From: Brotonthovivens ammoniilytica
Lineage (GTDB): Bacteria > Bacillota > Clostridia > Lachnospirales > Lachnospiraceae
Direction: 5' to 3'
NCBI RefSeq assembly: GCF_025566885.1
Contig: NZ_JAOQJQ010000005.1
Location: 186,001-250,000, forward strand
Length of the DNA: 64,000 nt
Part shown: positions 54,520 to 63,762 of the stretch, in pieces
Layout of the letters: each line of letters starts with the position of its first letter
How positions within the stretch are numbered: the first letter of the stretch is position 1
Position numbers and translations under genes: made by a program
Notes under the pieces: model-generated
Told to the model about the DNA's origin: nothing
Database searches by the model: none
What the model saw: only the letters and a program-made list of their open reading frames with translations

Positions 54520-56076
54520 ATGAACAAAATAATTGAGGCAGATGTTGTAGTAATGGGCAGCGGCGTTGCCGGAATGGGGGCAGCTTACAAACTGGCAAAT
54601 GCCGGCGGATTAAAGATCGCCGTATTTGAAAAATATCCTGCACAGGGAGGGGCCGTTTCTAACTGTCCTATGTGCTTTTGCTCCACACCGGATACTCCGG
54701 AAGCACAGAAAAGCGCTTATGAGGTACTGGCCCGTTTCTCAAACTACAGTGCCAATATGGGACTTATCAGCAAAGTGGTAAAATATTCTTCCGAATTTCC
54801 AGATCTGTTTTTAAACAAACTGAAAATCGAAGCACCTATGGTAGTAAACAGGGATCCTGCTGACTACGGCAATCAGCGGGGCTATACAATGGGGCACGCA
54901 AATGGTCTGGACGTGGGAGATATCTATTTTATCAACGGCCGCGGAAAAGGCCACGGCATGGCTCTGGCTCTCTTAAGACTCCGCTTTATGCTGGAAAAAC
55001 AAGGGGTTGATTTTTATTTTTCAACACCAATTAAAAAAATTATAAGAGATGAGAAAACCGGAAAAATCACCGGTGCAGTTGCCTATGAAAAAGACGGCAG
55101 CCCCATTGATATCAAATGCAAAGCTCTGGTTGTTGCATCCGGCGGCATCAGCGGCAATATAGAAATGATGAAAGAAGAAGGCGTTCTCAACACAAAATTT
55201 GAAGACGCCTACAAAGATGGCGGTCAGGTATTAATTACATTTCCTGACAGCTGCCAGGACGGCGACGGTCAGAAGGCTGTCTGGGAAATCGGCGGCAAAA
55301 AAACCGGTATGGTTATCAGCGCAGATCCCCAGGTTCCAAATCCCGGCGTCCGCATTGGACCAAATACCCCGTGGCTGAACGCAAACCAGGTGAAAATTAT
55401 TACAGAACAGCCATATCTGCGTGTCAATGAGCTTGGTAAACGTTTCATAAATGAAGAAATGGCCAGCAATCACACTGCCATTTCAACGGCCATTATTGAA
55501 AACAACACAAACATGGCCTGTTACATGATATTTGACGAAGACACTGCAAACTCCTTAAGCAAAGGTGTAGAAGACGGATACGTCTACTTTATTTTTAAAG
55601 GGGTAGCCATTCAGAACATTCGTGGACAGATGGATGAAGCCATTGCAAAAGGCAACCGGCATATGTGCCACTTCGACACTATCCATGAAGTCTGCGAATA
55701 TATGGGCATCCATGAAGAAGGGCTTAGAAAAACCCTTGAGCGCTACAACAAAGCCGCTGAAACAGGCTTAGATGAAGATTTTAAAACCAATCCGAAATAT
55801 ATCAAACCGGTACGGGAAGAAAGCGGCCATATCTACTGCTTCCGGATCCTTTCAGGTGGATACGACACTCTGGGCGGTCTGGCTATTGATGAAAATGCCA
55901 ATGTCATTGACAAAAACAATCTTCCAATTGAAGGATTATTTGCCGGCGGCGATATGGCAGCCGCAAGCCTTTACGGAAACCCGCCTTCCAATGCCGGAGG
56001 CGCTGTATTTGGATCTATGCCTATAGGAATGCTGGCAGGTGACTCCGCCGCAGCATATGTGAAAGGAGCGTTATAA
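54520..56076 (+). CDS. FAD-dependent oxidoreductase, fumarate reductase/ketosteroid dehydrogenase-like
   Basis: 518 residues. FAD motif VVVMGSGVAGMGAAYKLANAGGLKIAVFEK (about 9-38), a substrate-cap domain, and the C-terminal FAD contact IEGLFAGGDMAAASLYGNPPSNAGGAVFGSMPIGMLAGDSAA. Where fumarate reductases have an HxTxGG catalytic segment, this protein reads GGYDTLGG, so the acceptor is probably another unsaturated compound. No signal peptide, hence cytosolic. The next gene, 2 nt downstream, encodes a small ferredoxin that may feed electrons to it. RBS AAGGAG. Confidence 0.85.
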   Translation: MNKIIEADVVVMGSGVAGMGAAYKLANAGGLKIAVFEKYPAQGGAVSNCPMCFCSTPDTPEAQKSAYEVLARFSNYSANMGLISKVVKYSSEFPDLFLNKLKIEAPMVVNRDPADYGNQRGYTMGHANGLDVGDIYFINGRGKGHGMALALLRLRFMLEKQGVDFYFSTPIKKIIRDEKTGKITGAVAYEKDGSPIDIKCKALVVASGGISGNIEMMKEEGVLNTKFEDAYKDGGQVLITFPDSCQDGDGQKAVWEIGGKKTGMVISADPQVPNPGVRIGPNTPWLNANQVKIITEQPYLRVNELGKRFINEEMASNHTAISTAIIENNTNMACYMIFDEDTANSLSKGVEDGYVYFIFKGVAIQNIRGQMDEAIAKGNRHMCHFDTIHEVCEYMGIHEEGLRKTLERYNKAAETGLDEDFKTNPKYIKPVREESGHIYCFRILSGGYDTLGGLAIDENANVIDKNNLPIEGLFAGGDMAAASLYGNPPSNAGGAVFGSMPIGMLAGDSAAAYVKGAL

Positions 56077-56078
56077 TT

Positions 56079-56267
56079 ATGAAAATTGAACTTGCGGATT
56101 ACTGTATCAGATGTGGTCTCTGCGAAGATCTCTATCCTGATCTCTATAAAAGAAACTATGAAGAGCACTGTATGGATGTATTGTACGAGGAAATCCCTCC
56201 GGAATTAGAAGAACGGGCTGCACAGTCAGCAGCTGACTGCGCCGTTGCGGCTATTCGCTTAAAATAA
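56079..56267 (+). CDS. Single-cluster [4Fe-4S] ferredoxin-like protein
   Basis: 62 residues. C9, C12 and C15 (YCIRCGLCED) together with C54 (ADCAVAAI) give the four ligands of a single 4Fe-4S cluster, the pattern of short bacterial ferredoxins. The Pro usual after the last Cys is Ala, and only one of the usual two disulfide cysteines may be present (C31). It is translationally linked to the flavoprotein gene and is the likely electron donor for it. Confidence 0.85.
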   Translation: MKIELADYCIRCGLCEDLYPDLYKRNYEEHCMDVLYEEIPPELEERAAQSAADCAVAAIRLK

Positions 56268-56298
56268 ATATTTTTTCAGATACAGAAAACAAAAATCA

Positions 56299-56340
56299 AG
56301 CAGGGAGATTTCCACCATCAAGGAAATCTCCCTTTGCCTT
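56299..56340. terminator. Bidirectional terminator between ferredoxin and malic enzyme genes
   Basis: GGGAGATTTCC (56303-56313) and GGAAATCTCCC (56322-56332) pair perfectly, with an 8-nt loop and a T-rich tail on the plus strand. Confidence 0.85.
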
Positions 56341-56368
56341 TCTCAATATTTTATATCCCTTTGAAGTC

Positions 56369-57520
56369 TTAGGATAAGTATTTTTTTACAGCATTGCTCA
56401 CTGCCTCCGGCACCCGCTCATCAAATGCCTCCGTAAGAATATAATCTTCCCTCAGCTCCTCCTCTGACACAAGGTCCGCCACTGCCTGGGCTGCCGCCAG
56501 CTTCATCTCATCTGTAATCTGTCTGGCCCGCCCTTCCAAAGCCCCTTTAAAAATTCCGGGAAATACCAGGACATTATTAACCTGGTTTGGAAAATCACTG
56601 CGGCCGGTGCCAACCACCCTGGCTCCTGCTTCTTTTGCCTCATGAGGCATAATCTCAGGCGTTGGATTTGCCATGGCAAACAAAATCGCATCTTTCTTCA
56701 TGGCTGCTGCCATCTCTTTATTTACAATCCCGGGAGCAGATACCCCCACGAAAATATCAGCGCCTTTTAACGCGTCGGCCAGCGTTCCTTCCCTATCAGA
56801 CCTGTTGGTGCTCTTTAGCATTTCTTTCTGCATCCAGTTTAATCCTGTTGACTTGCTGCACAAAATTCCATGGATATCACACATCAATACATCCAAAAAT
56901 CCATATTTCAGGAGCAATTTGGCAATGGCGATTCCTGCGGATCCGGCTCCATTGATTACCACTGTGCAGGCTTCCTTTTCTTTTCCCACCACTTTCAGGG
57001 CATTGATGATTCCGGCAAGTACTATGATAGCCGTTCCATGCTGATCGTCATGAAATACCGGAATGTCCAGTTCCCGTTTCAGCCGCTCCTCGATTTCAAA
57101 ACATCTGGGTGCAGAAATGTCTTCCAGATTAATACCGCCGAAAGCAGGCGCCACCGCCTTTACCACCCGGATAATCTCCTCAGTATCCTGGGTATCCAGA
57201 CAGAGCGGAACCGCATTGACGCCGCCAAATTCCTTAAACAGCACTGCTTTCCCTTCCATAACCGGCAGGGCAGCTTTAGCGCCTATGTTGCCCAATCCCA
57301 GTACCGCGCTTCCGTCCGATACAACGGCAATGGTATTTCCCTTCATGGTATATCGGCAGACCTGCTTCTCATCTTCCGCTATTTTTCTGCAGGGCTCGGC
57401 CACCCCCGGCGTATAAGCAAGAGCCAGGTCTTCCCTTGTCCTGACGGACGCTTTTGCTTTGATTTCCAGCTTTCCTTTCCATTGTTCATGAAGCATCAGG
57501 GCTTTTTCATTGACTGTCAT
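56369..57520 (-). CDS. NAD(P)-dependent malic enzyme
   Basis: 383 residues from ATG 57520 (AAGGA upstream). Catalytic Tyr in AYTPGVAEPC, the KGNTIAVVSDGSAVLGLGNIG loop, metal ligands in PVFHDDQHGTA and the nucleotide motif VVINGAGSAGIAIAKLLL are all present. The length fits the short bacterial malic enzymes without a phosphotransacetylase domain. It converts malate to pyruvate and CO2. It is last in the operon with the TRAP transporter and two hydroxyacid dehydrogenases. Confidence 0.95.
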   Translation of the reverse strand: MTVNEKALMLHEQWKGKLEIKAKASVRTREDLALAYTPGVAEPCRKIAEDEKQVCRYTMKGNTIAVVSDGSAVLGLGNIGAKAALPVMEGKAVLFKEFGGVNAVPLCLDTQDTEEIIRVVKAVAPAFGGINLEDISAPRCFEIEERLKRELDIPVFHDDQHGTAIIVLAGIINALKVVGKEKEACTVVINGAGSAGIAIAKLLLKYGFLDVLMCDIHGILCSKSTGLNWMQKEMLKSTNRSDREGTLADALKGADIFVGVSAPGIVNKEMAAAMKKDAILFAMANPTPEIMPHEAKEAGARVVGTGRSDFPNQVNNVLVFPGIFKGALEGRARQITDEMKLAAAQAVADLVSEEELREDYILTEAFDERVPEAVSNAVKKYLS

Positions 57521-57533
57521 CTTCACACATCCT

Positions 57534-58475
57534 TTACATTACATTCTGAGGCGTCCCGTTCAGATATTTAGCTGCATTTTCAAATGCGATAACTGCTCTT
57601 TTGATCATAGCTTCCCTGCTGGCAAACGCCACATGAGGAGCAAGAACCGTATTTTTAGCAGTTACCAGGGGATGGCTCTTTGAAATAGGCGGTTCTGTTT
57701 CAAACACATCAATACAAGCACCTGCAATTTTTTCGCTGTTTAACGCATCCACCAGGGCCTGGCTGTCTATAACAGGTCCCCGCGCCGTATTAATCAATAC
57801 GGCATTGGATTTCATCTTTGCAATCTTTTCCGCTCCAATCAGCCCCCGGGTCTCTGAATTGGAAGGTACATGAATAGATATGATATCGCTCTCTGCCATC
57901 AATTCATCCAGAGAAACATACTGTACCGGCACCGTCTCCTTTCTGCTCCGGCTGTATGCCAGTACCTGGCATCCAAATGCCGCCGCAATTTCTGCAACCC
58001 GGCTGCCGATGGCTCCTGTTCCAATGACGCCAAACTTCTTTCCCTCCAGCTCGCATCCGATGAGTCCATCCTTGGTTCCTTCATTTCTTGCCTCACGATC
58101 ACAGGCCGCCAGATTCCGGTACAGCATAATAAGCATACCGAATACCAGATCCGAAACCGCCGCTGTAGAATAACCCGCACAGTTGCATACCATTACGCCA
58201 TTTTGATCACATGCATCCCTGGCAATATGATCAATTCCTGTAAAAGCTACAGAAAGTAATTTTAATCTGCGCCATCCATGGATAACCTGCTCATTGATGG
58301 GATTATTGGCGGTAACAATAATCTCGGCATCTTTTCCCCGCTCAATAAGTTCTTCTGTGTCCGTGGTCTTGGTATCGTAATATACAATTTCCACAGAATC
58401 CTTCAGCGCACTGTGAGCCATATGTAAAAGTCTGTCCCGCTCAACTCCCAGCGGCTCGATGATTACTAATTTCAT
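57534..58475 (-). CDS. D-2-hydroxyacid dehydrogenase (NAD-dependent)
   Basis: 313 residues. The Rossmann motif GVIGTGAIGSRVAEIA, catalytic Arg in NTARGP, Glu in CIDVFETEPP and His in LAPHVAF are complete. The family interconverts 2-oxoacids and D-2-hydroxyacids. Its N-terminal specificity domain differs from that of the next gene, so the two probably handle different substrates or opposite directions. It lies between malic enzyme (13 nt) and the second dehydrogenase. Confidence 0.92.
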   Translation of the reverse strand: MKLVIIEPLGVERDRLLHMAHSALKDSVEIVYYDTKTTDTEELIERGKDAEIIVTANNPINEQVIHGWRRLKLLSVAFTGIDHIARDACDQNGVMVCNCAGYSTAAVSDLVFGMLIMLYRNLAACDREARNEGTKDGLIGCELEGKKFGVIGTGAIGSRVAEIAAAFGCQVLAYSRSRKETVPVQYVSLDELMAESDIISIHVPSNSETRGLIGAEKIAKMKSNAVLINTARGPVIDSQALVDALNSEKIAGACIDVFETEPPISKSHPLVTAKNTVLAPHVAFASREAMIKRAVIAFENAAKYLNGTPQNVM

Positions 58476-58502
58476 AAAAACATCCTTTCTTCTTCACTTT
58501 CT

Positions 58503-59486
58503 TCAATACCGTTTTTTCATATTGATCTCATTAATCAAAGGCTTTCCTCTTTCATACAGCCTGAGATTTTCGCAGAACATATGGACCGCCCGGTCTATAT
58601 ACGCTCTGCTGTCCGCCGCACAGTGAGGGGTGATAATCACATTTTCCATATCCCAAAGCACGCTGTCTTTCGCCAGAGGTTCCTCTTCAACGGTATCTAA
58701 AGCCGCTCCTCCGATCTGGCCGCACTCCAGCGCCTGGATCAGGTCCTCTTCCTTTACCACCGGCCCTCTGGCAATATTGATTAAAACCGCTGTGGGCTTC
58801 ATAATCCTAAATTTTTCTCGCCCAAATAAATGTCTGGTCTCATCCGTGAGAGGCAGGACCACAATTACAAAGTCTGACTGCGCCAGCACAGTGTCCAGCT
58901 CCTCATTGGAAAATACCTCATCAAAATATGTCAGGGGCGTGACGGTCCGCTTTACCCCCAATACACGCATCCCCAGGGACTTTGATAATTTTGCAATCTC
59001 ACATCCAATGGCTCCCGCCCCTATGATTCCAACGGTCATGCCTTCTGCCTCCAGGGGCTGGATGTCAAACTTCTTATCCCAGATATGTTTCATCTGCCGC
59101 CTGTAAAGCTCCTGGGAATTGCGCATAAAACTGATCATATATCCAATGGTAGTGAGTGCCATGGTTTTTCCATGGATGCCTTTCGCATTGGTCAATCTCA
59201 CAGGAAGATGGCTGATGGGACCGTCCATAATAGGATTTACTCCTGCGGAAAAAGACTGGATCCATCTTAAATTCGCAGACCGGGCACAGTATTGTTCCGG
59301 CATAGGGCCGCTTCCTCCCCAGAGAAACAGTACCTCCGCATCGTATCCCCGCTCTATTGCCTCATCCTCACTGCCGCACCAGTATACCCTGCCTGTTATG
59401 CACGCCTGGATCTTTCTGATATGCTCCTTTGTTATCACCATGGGCGTCAGATCACTTTCTTTGTACATTACTAGAACATCTGCCAT
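58503..59486 (-). CDS. D-2-hydroxyacid dehydrogenase, second type
   Basis: 327 residues with GIIGAGAIGCEIAKLSKSLG, INIARGPVV (Arg), ALDTVEEEPL (Glu) and IITPHCAADS (His). The variant resembles the hydroxypyruvate/glyoxylate reductase-like subgroup (NLRWIQSFSAGVNPI). It starts behind AAGGAG, 12 nt downstream of the TRAP large permease gene. It likely oxidises or reduces the imported acid or its breakdown product. Confidence 0.92.
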   Translation of the reverse strand: MADVLVMYKESDLTPMVITKEHIRKIQACITGRVYWCGSEDEAIERGYDAEVLFLWGGSGPMPEQYCARSANLRWIQSFSAGVNPIMDGPISHLPVRLTNAKGIHGKTMALTTIGYMISFMRNSQELYRRQMKHIWDKKFDIQPLEAEGMTVGIIGAGAIGCEIAKLSKSLGMRVLGVKRTVTPLTYFDEVFSNEELDTVLAQSDFVIVVLPLTDETRHLFGREKFRIMKPTAVLINIARGPVVKEEDLIQALECGQIGGAALDTVEEEPLAKDSVLWDMENVIITPHCAADSRAYIDRAVHMFCENLRLYERGKPLINEINMKKRY

Positions 59487-59498
59487 AACTTTCTCCTT

Positions 59499-60794
59499 CT
59501 AACCTGTGATCCACAGTGTCAGCTGCGGTATAAACGTGATCAGGAGCAATACTGCAATCATGGATATAATAAACGGGAAAATCGCCTTCACCAGCTTCTG
59601 CATGGATACTCCTGATACTGACATCCCCGTAAACAGACACGTCCCAAAGGGCGGCGTTACAAATCCTATGCAGACTGCTGTACACATTACGATACCAAAC
59701 TGCAGTGAACTGATTCCCAGCTGCTGGATTACAGGCAGGAACATCGGAATCGTAATCAGCAGAATAGGAGTGGCATCCATAATGCATCCCATAATCAGCA
59801 GAATAACCAGAATAATAATCAGTATCACATATTTATTATCTGAAACTCCAAGCAGCGTATTTACCAGCATCTGAGGCAGCTGGGCATAGGATATAACAAA
59901 GGCAAACAACGCTGCTCCTGCTACAATAAACATAATATTGGCGGTTCCTCTGGCTGACTGAAACAGGATTTCCGGAATATCCCTGATTCGGATTTCCTTA
60001 TATACAAAAATTCCGATAACCAGAGAATACAATACCGCAAGCACCGCAGACTCTGTGGGGGTACAAATCCCGGAATAAATGGAGCCCAGAATAATCACTG
60101 GGGAACCGATAGCCGGAACTGCTTTCAGCAATGCCTTTAAAAAGGTCCCCAAATGAAATTTTTCACGTACTCCGTCTTTCCCGGCAGGGATTCCCTTCCA
60201 TCCCCTTCTGCGGCAGATAAACCAGGCAACGATCCCCAGGCCCACAGCCATATAAATACCTGCAGGCACCCCCATCAAATATAAATCTGTCAGGGATACA
60301 TTGGTATTTACCGCATATATAATCATCGCAGTAGACGGAGGGATGATGGGTCCTAATACCGCCCCCGCCGAAAATACTGCAGTGGAAAATTCCCTGCTGT
60401 AGCCGGCCTCCAGCATATAGGGAAGCATAATGGCTCCTATGGTGATACAGCATGCCATGGCAGATCCTGTCATAGCTGCAAAGATAGCGCAGACAACGAT
60501 AGTAACCAGCGCCAGTCCTCCCGTTGCATTTCCAATAGCTAAATTGCAGACATTTACCAGCCTTTTTGCGATTCCGCCTTTAGCCATCAAATCTCCTGCC
60601 AGAATAAAAAACGGAATGCACATCAGCGCTGTCACGTCGCACCCGGAAAACAGCCGCTGTACCACGGTCATAGCCGGAATGCCCTCCAGCACAAAGAACA
60701 GGATTGCGGAAAGCCCCAGTGTTGCCGCCACGGGTACACCGATCAGCAGAAGCACCAGTGCCACCACCAGGAAAATAATAATGCTGGCTGTCAT
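59499..60794 (-). CDS. dctM: TRAP transporter large permease (DctM)
   Basis: 431 residues, about 12 membrane helices, with the DctM signatures FILAGDLMAKGGIAKRLV and PIIPPSTAMIIYAVNTNVSLTDLY. It couples sodium flow to uptake of the acid delivered by the binding protein. The start overlaps the DctQ stop as ATGA. Confidence 0.95.
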   Translation of the reverse strand: MTASIIIFLVVALVLLLIGVPVAATLGLSAILFFVLEGIPAMTVVQRLFSGCDVTALMCIPFFILAGDLMAKGGIAKRLVNVCNLAIGNATGGLALVTIVVCAIFAAMTGSAMACCITIGAIMLPYMLEAGYSREFSTAVFSAGAVLGPIIPPSTAMIIYAVNTNVSLTDLYLMGVPAGIYMAVGLGIVAWFICRRRGWKGIPAGKDGVREKFHLGTFLKALLKAVPAIGSPVIILGSIYSGICTPTESAVLAVLYSLVIGIFVYKEIRIRDIPEILFQSARGTANIMFIVAGAALFAFVISYAQLPQMLVNTLLGVSDNKYVILIIILVILLIMGCIMDATPILLITIPMFLPVIQQLGISSLQFGIVMCTAVCIGFVTPPFGTCLFTGMSVSGVSMQKLVKAIFPFIISMIAVLLLITFIPQLTLWITG

Positions 60795-61294
60795 TTTACT
60801 TCCCCTCCTTTCCCTTTGGTAAGTTTCACAATATCATCCACGATACGGTAAAAATATGCATAGGTCAGCAGGGCAAAGGCCACCGGGAACACAAGGTAGG
60901 GGAATACCATGCTGAGTCCTGTATTTGCAGACTTAGACAGGCTTGCAATACTCATCTGCATAATGCCATACTTGAGCACAATAACAACAAATACAAGACC
61001 TGCCCCGTGCTGAATCAGCTCCAGGATCTGTTTGTGCCTCTGCCTTTTCAGCAGATCTTCCAGTACCGACACCTTCACATGCTCTAGATTCAATGCGATA
61101 TAAGCGGCTCCCAGAAACACCGCCCAGATCATAATGTAACGTGCCGTTTCTTCTGTCCAGGAAAAACCCATCTTAAAAAGATAGCGCCCGAATATCTGCA
61201 TAGATAGTGTAATCGTCATATATGCGAAGCAAACAACCAGGGCTGTCTTTAATGCCGCTGATACTATCTTATTCGTCTTTTGAAGTAACTTCAT
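60791..61294 (-). CDS. dctQ: TRAP transporter small permease (DctQ)
   Basis: 167 residues with four helices and the DctQ pattern FSWTEETARYIMIWAVFLGAAYIALNLEHVKV. It pairs with DctM in the membrane and lies 30 nt after the binding-protein gene. Confidence 0.93.
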   Translation of the reverse strand: MKLLQKTNKIVSAALKTALVVCFAYMTITLSMQIFGRYLFKMGFSWTEETARYIMIWAVFLGAAYIALNLEHVKVSVLEDLLKRQRHKQILELIQHGAGLVFVVIVLKYGIMQMSIASLSKSANTGLSMVFPYLVFPVAFALLTYAYFYRIVDDIVKLTKGKGGEVK

Positions 61295-61324
61295 AACCTA
61301 CACCTCATTCATAATCCCAAAATC

Positions 61325-62401
61325 TTATTTTCCCAGCAGCTCTATAATGGATTCATAATACTGTGCTCCCTTTTCATTCTCTTTCAGAAAGTCTTCATAT
61401 ACGCTCTGGGAAGCTTTTTTAAAGGCCTCTTTATCTACATTTTCGCTTTTTTGCGCGCCGCCGGCCACCATCTCCTCTAACTGCTCTTCATTTTTACTCT
61501 CCAGATTTTTTGTACATTCCAGATTGGCTTTCTTTGCAGCGCTTGTGATTACTTCCTGAAGGTCCGGGGTAAGAGAATCAAATTTTGCCGCATTCATTGT
61601 AATCCCATTAAAATGAGCCGCATATTCCATCACAGAAATATATTCCGCATACTGCTGATAACCGTCCGCTATGCAGACGTTGTTTACATTATCACAGCCG
61701 TCAATGGTTCCCTGCTGTAAGGCAGTCAAAACCTCATTTCCAGGCATGGTCTGTGCGCTTGCGCCCCATGTGTTCCATGTATTGATATAGACATCAGAAC
61801 CGGTAACCCGGATCTTTAATCCTTTCAAATCTTCCGGCGTTTCTGCAAAGCCTTTTGAAGATTCCAGATTTCTAAATCCCACACATTGAAGCCCTAATAT
61901 CTTTGCTCCTGTAGAAGAAAAATCCTCCAGCATACCCGCACATATTTCTGAATCCAGGAAGCTGTAGATATCGTCATAATCCTCAAACAGATACGGCAGA
62001 TCCAATACGGACAGGCCTTGAGCATATCCGCTCATGATAGGAGTATTATTCACTGCACAGTCCAATGTTCCCGCAATAACAGAATCTAAGGATTCCTGGT
62101 CATTTCCTAAGGTACCGCCTCCGTAAACAGTAACTTTTACACTGCCGCCGGATTCTTCTTCCACATATTCCGCAAAGGTGTTGGCAAGAATCGCCAGCTG
62201 GTTCTCCTCACTGGCCGCAAAATGGCTTAATTTTAATTCCAAAGGCTTTTCTGGGGAATATTCTCCGAAATCTTTTCCGGAGACGTCCTTTCTGTTTTCA
62301 TTTTCAGAGCTCGTGTTCTGTGAATCGCTGCTTCCGCACCCTGCCAGCAGGCCCCCGCACAGACACCCAGCCGCCAATATACTAATTATTCGTTTTCTCA
62401 T
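61325..62401 (-). CDS. dctP: TRAP transporter substrate-binding lipoprotein (DctP)
   Basis: 358 residues from ATG 62401, behind GGAGAA; the open frame runs 71 codons further without support. The lipobox is LLAGC. The body shows the DctP pattern: LANTFAEYVEEESGGSVKVTVYGGGTLGNDQESLDSVIAGTLD, GLKIRVTGSDVYINTWNTWGASAQTMPGNEVLTALQQGTIDG with the carboxylate-binding Arg (KIRV). It binds an organic acid outside the membrane; dehydrogenases and a lyase in the operon suggest a hydroxy- or dicarboxylic acid. Confidence 0.94.
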   Translation of the reverse strand: MRKRIISILAAGCLCGGLLAGCGSSDSQNTSSENENRKDVSGKDFGEYSPEKPLELKLSHFAASEENQLAILANTFAEYVEEESGGSVKVTVYGGGTLGNDQESLDSVIAGTLDCAVNNTPIMSGYAQGLSVLDLPYLFEDYDDIYSFLDSEICAGMLEDFSSTGAKILGLQCVGFRNLESSKGFAETPEDLKGLKIRVTGSDVYINTWNTWGASAQTMPGNEVLTALQQGTIDGCDNVNNVCIADGYQQYAEYISVMEYAAHFNGITMNAAKFDSLTPDLQEVITSAAKKANLECTKNLESKNEEQLEEMVAGGAQKSENVDKEAFKKASQSVYEDFLKENEKGAQYYESIIELLGK

Positions 62402-62538
62402 ACTTTTCTTCTCCTTTTCTTTTTCAGATGCAATGATGCGTTTTGTGTAAATACACCTAAAAATCTTATCTTTTTTTGCCTCTCTTTTCTTTGTCCCTGG
62501 ATGACTGCTCCTTAAGTGCAGAGCCCATTCATAATTCT

Positions 62539-63744
62539 TTAAACTACAAAGATCTCTCGCGGCGTCGTCTCCATCCGGACCGCCCCATTGGAAGTCACCA
62601 GGTATTGATCGCAATAGTTTCCAAAAGCCTTTCCGGTATTCACCTCCGGATGAATAGAAAAAAACATATTTTCTTTTACCTTCATAGTCTCCCCCTTGAA
62701 AAACGCCGGCCGCTCCACCAGATCGTACCCCTGCCCATGGGCGAACAGCCGTGTCTCCGGACGCAGTCCGTAAGAGACCAGTTTTTTATTATAGAGCTCC
62801 AGTATTTCCCCGCAGTCAGCTCCCGGCTTTACCAACTGGGCTGTAAAATCCTGCATTTCTTTGGAAAGCTCCCATGCCCGGCACAACTCTTTAGACGGCT
62901 GGTGCCCGATACAGAACCCCCGCACAATCTCCGCATAATAGCCGCCTGGTCCGTTTGCTTCTATCATAAATACCAGATCATCCCCATCCTCGATGCGCCG
63001 GTTCTGATAAAAGCTGTGAAGCTTAGGTGTAGGTGTTCCCGAAGGTGCAGAGCCCATCATCACCAGATTTTCTTCACTGCCCTTGCTGATCAGAAATTTA
63101 TTTACCTCTGCCCGCAGCTCATACTCATACATTCCCGGCCGCAGCATTCCGGGAACCATCTGCAGTATCTGGTCATGCAGTTTCACAGTCCGCCGGATGG
63201 CCTGTATCTCATCCTCACTCTTTACTGCCTTGATCTCATCCACCATCTCTGTAACATCCACAAAAGATACCTTAGGCAGTGATGTCTTCAGATAATTTAC
63301 CAGCTGATAATTTAATAAGGATGGTGCAATGAGACCAACGGTTCTGCAATTATGATCACAGATATATGCTTCCATCAGTTTCGCATCGTACAGATCTGTA
63401 TATCGGAATGTCCGAAAATACGGCGCCCCCAGACGCGTCTTTATCCCCCGCCCAAACCAGGCAGGCGGCAGCGGATCATAGGGTGATGAACTGGTGATGG
63501 TAGTCATCTCTCCCTTTGCCGGAAACAGTACGCTCATGGGATAGGCCTGCTCTGTGGGCAGATCTGTGATATACCGGAAGTACCCTCCCAGATACTGATC
63601 CGCGTTCTGTGCGATGAGCACATCTATCCCCTGATGCTCCATGGCTGTCTGCAGCTGCATCCACCGGCGTTTCATCTCCCTATCGCTCATGGGAAACCGT
63701 ATTCTTGTTTTAAATTCCTCTGAAACTCCTGATACCCATTCCAT
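62539..63744 (-). CDS. M24 family protein of creatinase type, metal ligands replaced
   Basis: 401 residues with the creatinase N-terminal domain (to about 165) and a pita-bread C-terminal domain. Of the five metal ligands of Xaa-Pro peptidases only the His of AHGQGYDLVERPAF remains. The two Asp positions read Glu (MIEANG, YYAEIVRGF), the first Glu reads His (SIHPEVNT), and the last Glu reads Asp/Cys (NYCDQYLV). It is therefore probably a metal-independent amidinohydrolase- or amidase-like enzyme, as creatinase is, rather than a peptidase. RBS GGAGAGGG. Its place in the TRAP operon suggests it acts on the imported compound. Confidence 0.85.
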   Translation of the reverse strand: MEWVSGVSEEFKTRIRFPMSDREMKRRWMQLQTAMEHQGIDVLIAQNADQYLGGYFRYITDLPTEQAYPMSVLFPAKGEMTTITSSSPYDPLPPAWFGRGIKTRLGAPYFRTFRYTDLYDAKLMEAYICDHNCRTVGLIAPSLLNYQLVNYLKTSLPKVSFVDVTEMVDEIKAVKSEDEIQAIRRTVKLHDQILQMVPGMLRPGMYEYELRAEVNKFLISKGSEENLVMMGSAPSGTPTPKLHSFYQNRRIEDGDDLVFMIEANGPGGYYAEIVRGFCIGHQPSKELCRAWELSKEMQDFTAQLVKPGADCGEILELYNKKLVSYGLRPETRLFAHGQGYDLVERPAFFKGETMKVKENMFFSIHPEVNTGKAFGNYCDQYLVTSNGAVRMETTPREIFVV

Positions 63745-63762
63745 AATCCCTCTCCATTCTCT

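Noticed and set aside
56870..57571. 233-codon plus-strand frame
   Set aside because: Lies antisense inside malic enzyme and is explained by that gene's codon pattern.
62402..62614. N-terminal extension of the DctP frame
   Set aside because: The lipoprotein signal and RBS fix the start at 62401.
62476..63282. 268-codon plus-strand frame
   Set aside because: Antisense shadow of the M24 gene; no RBS or domain.
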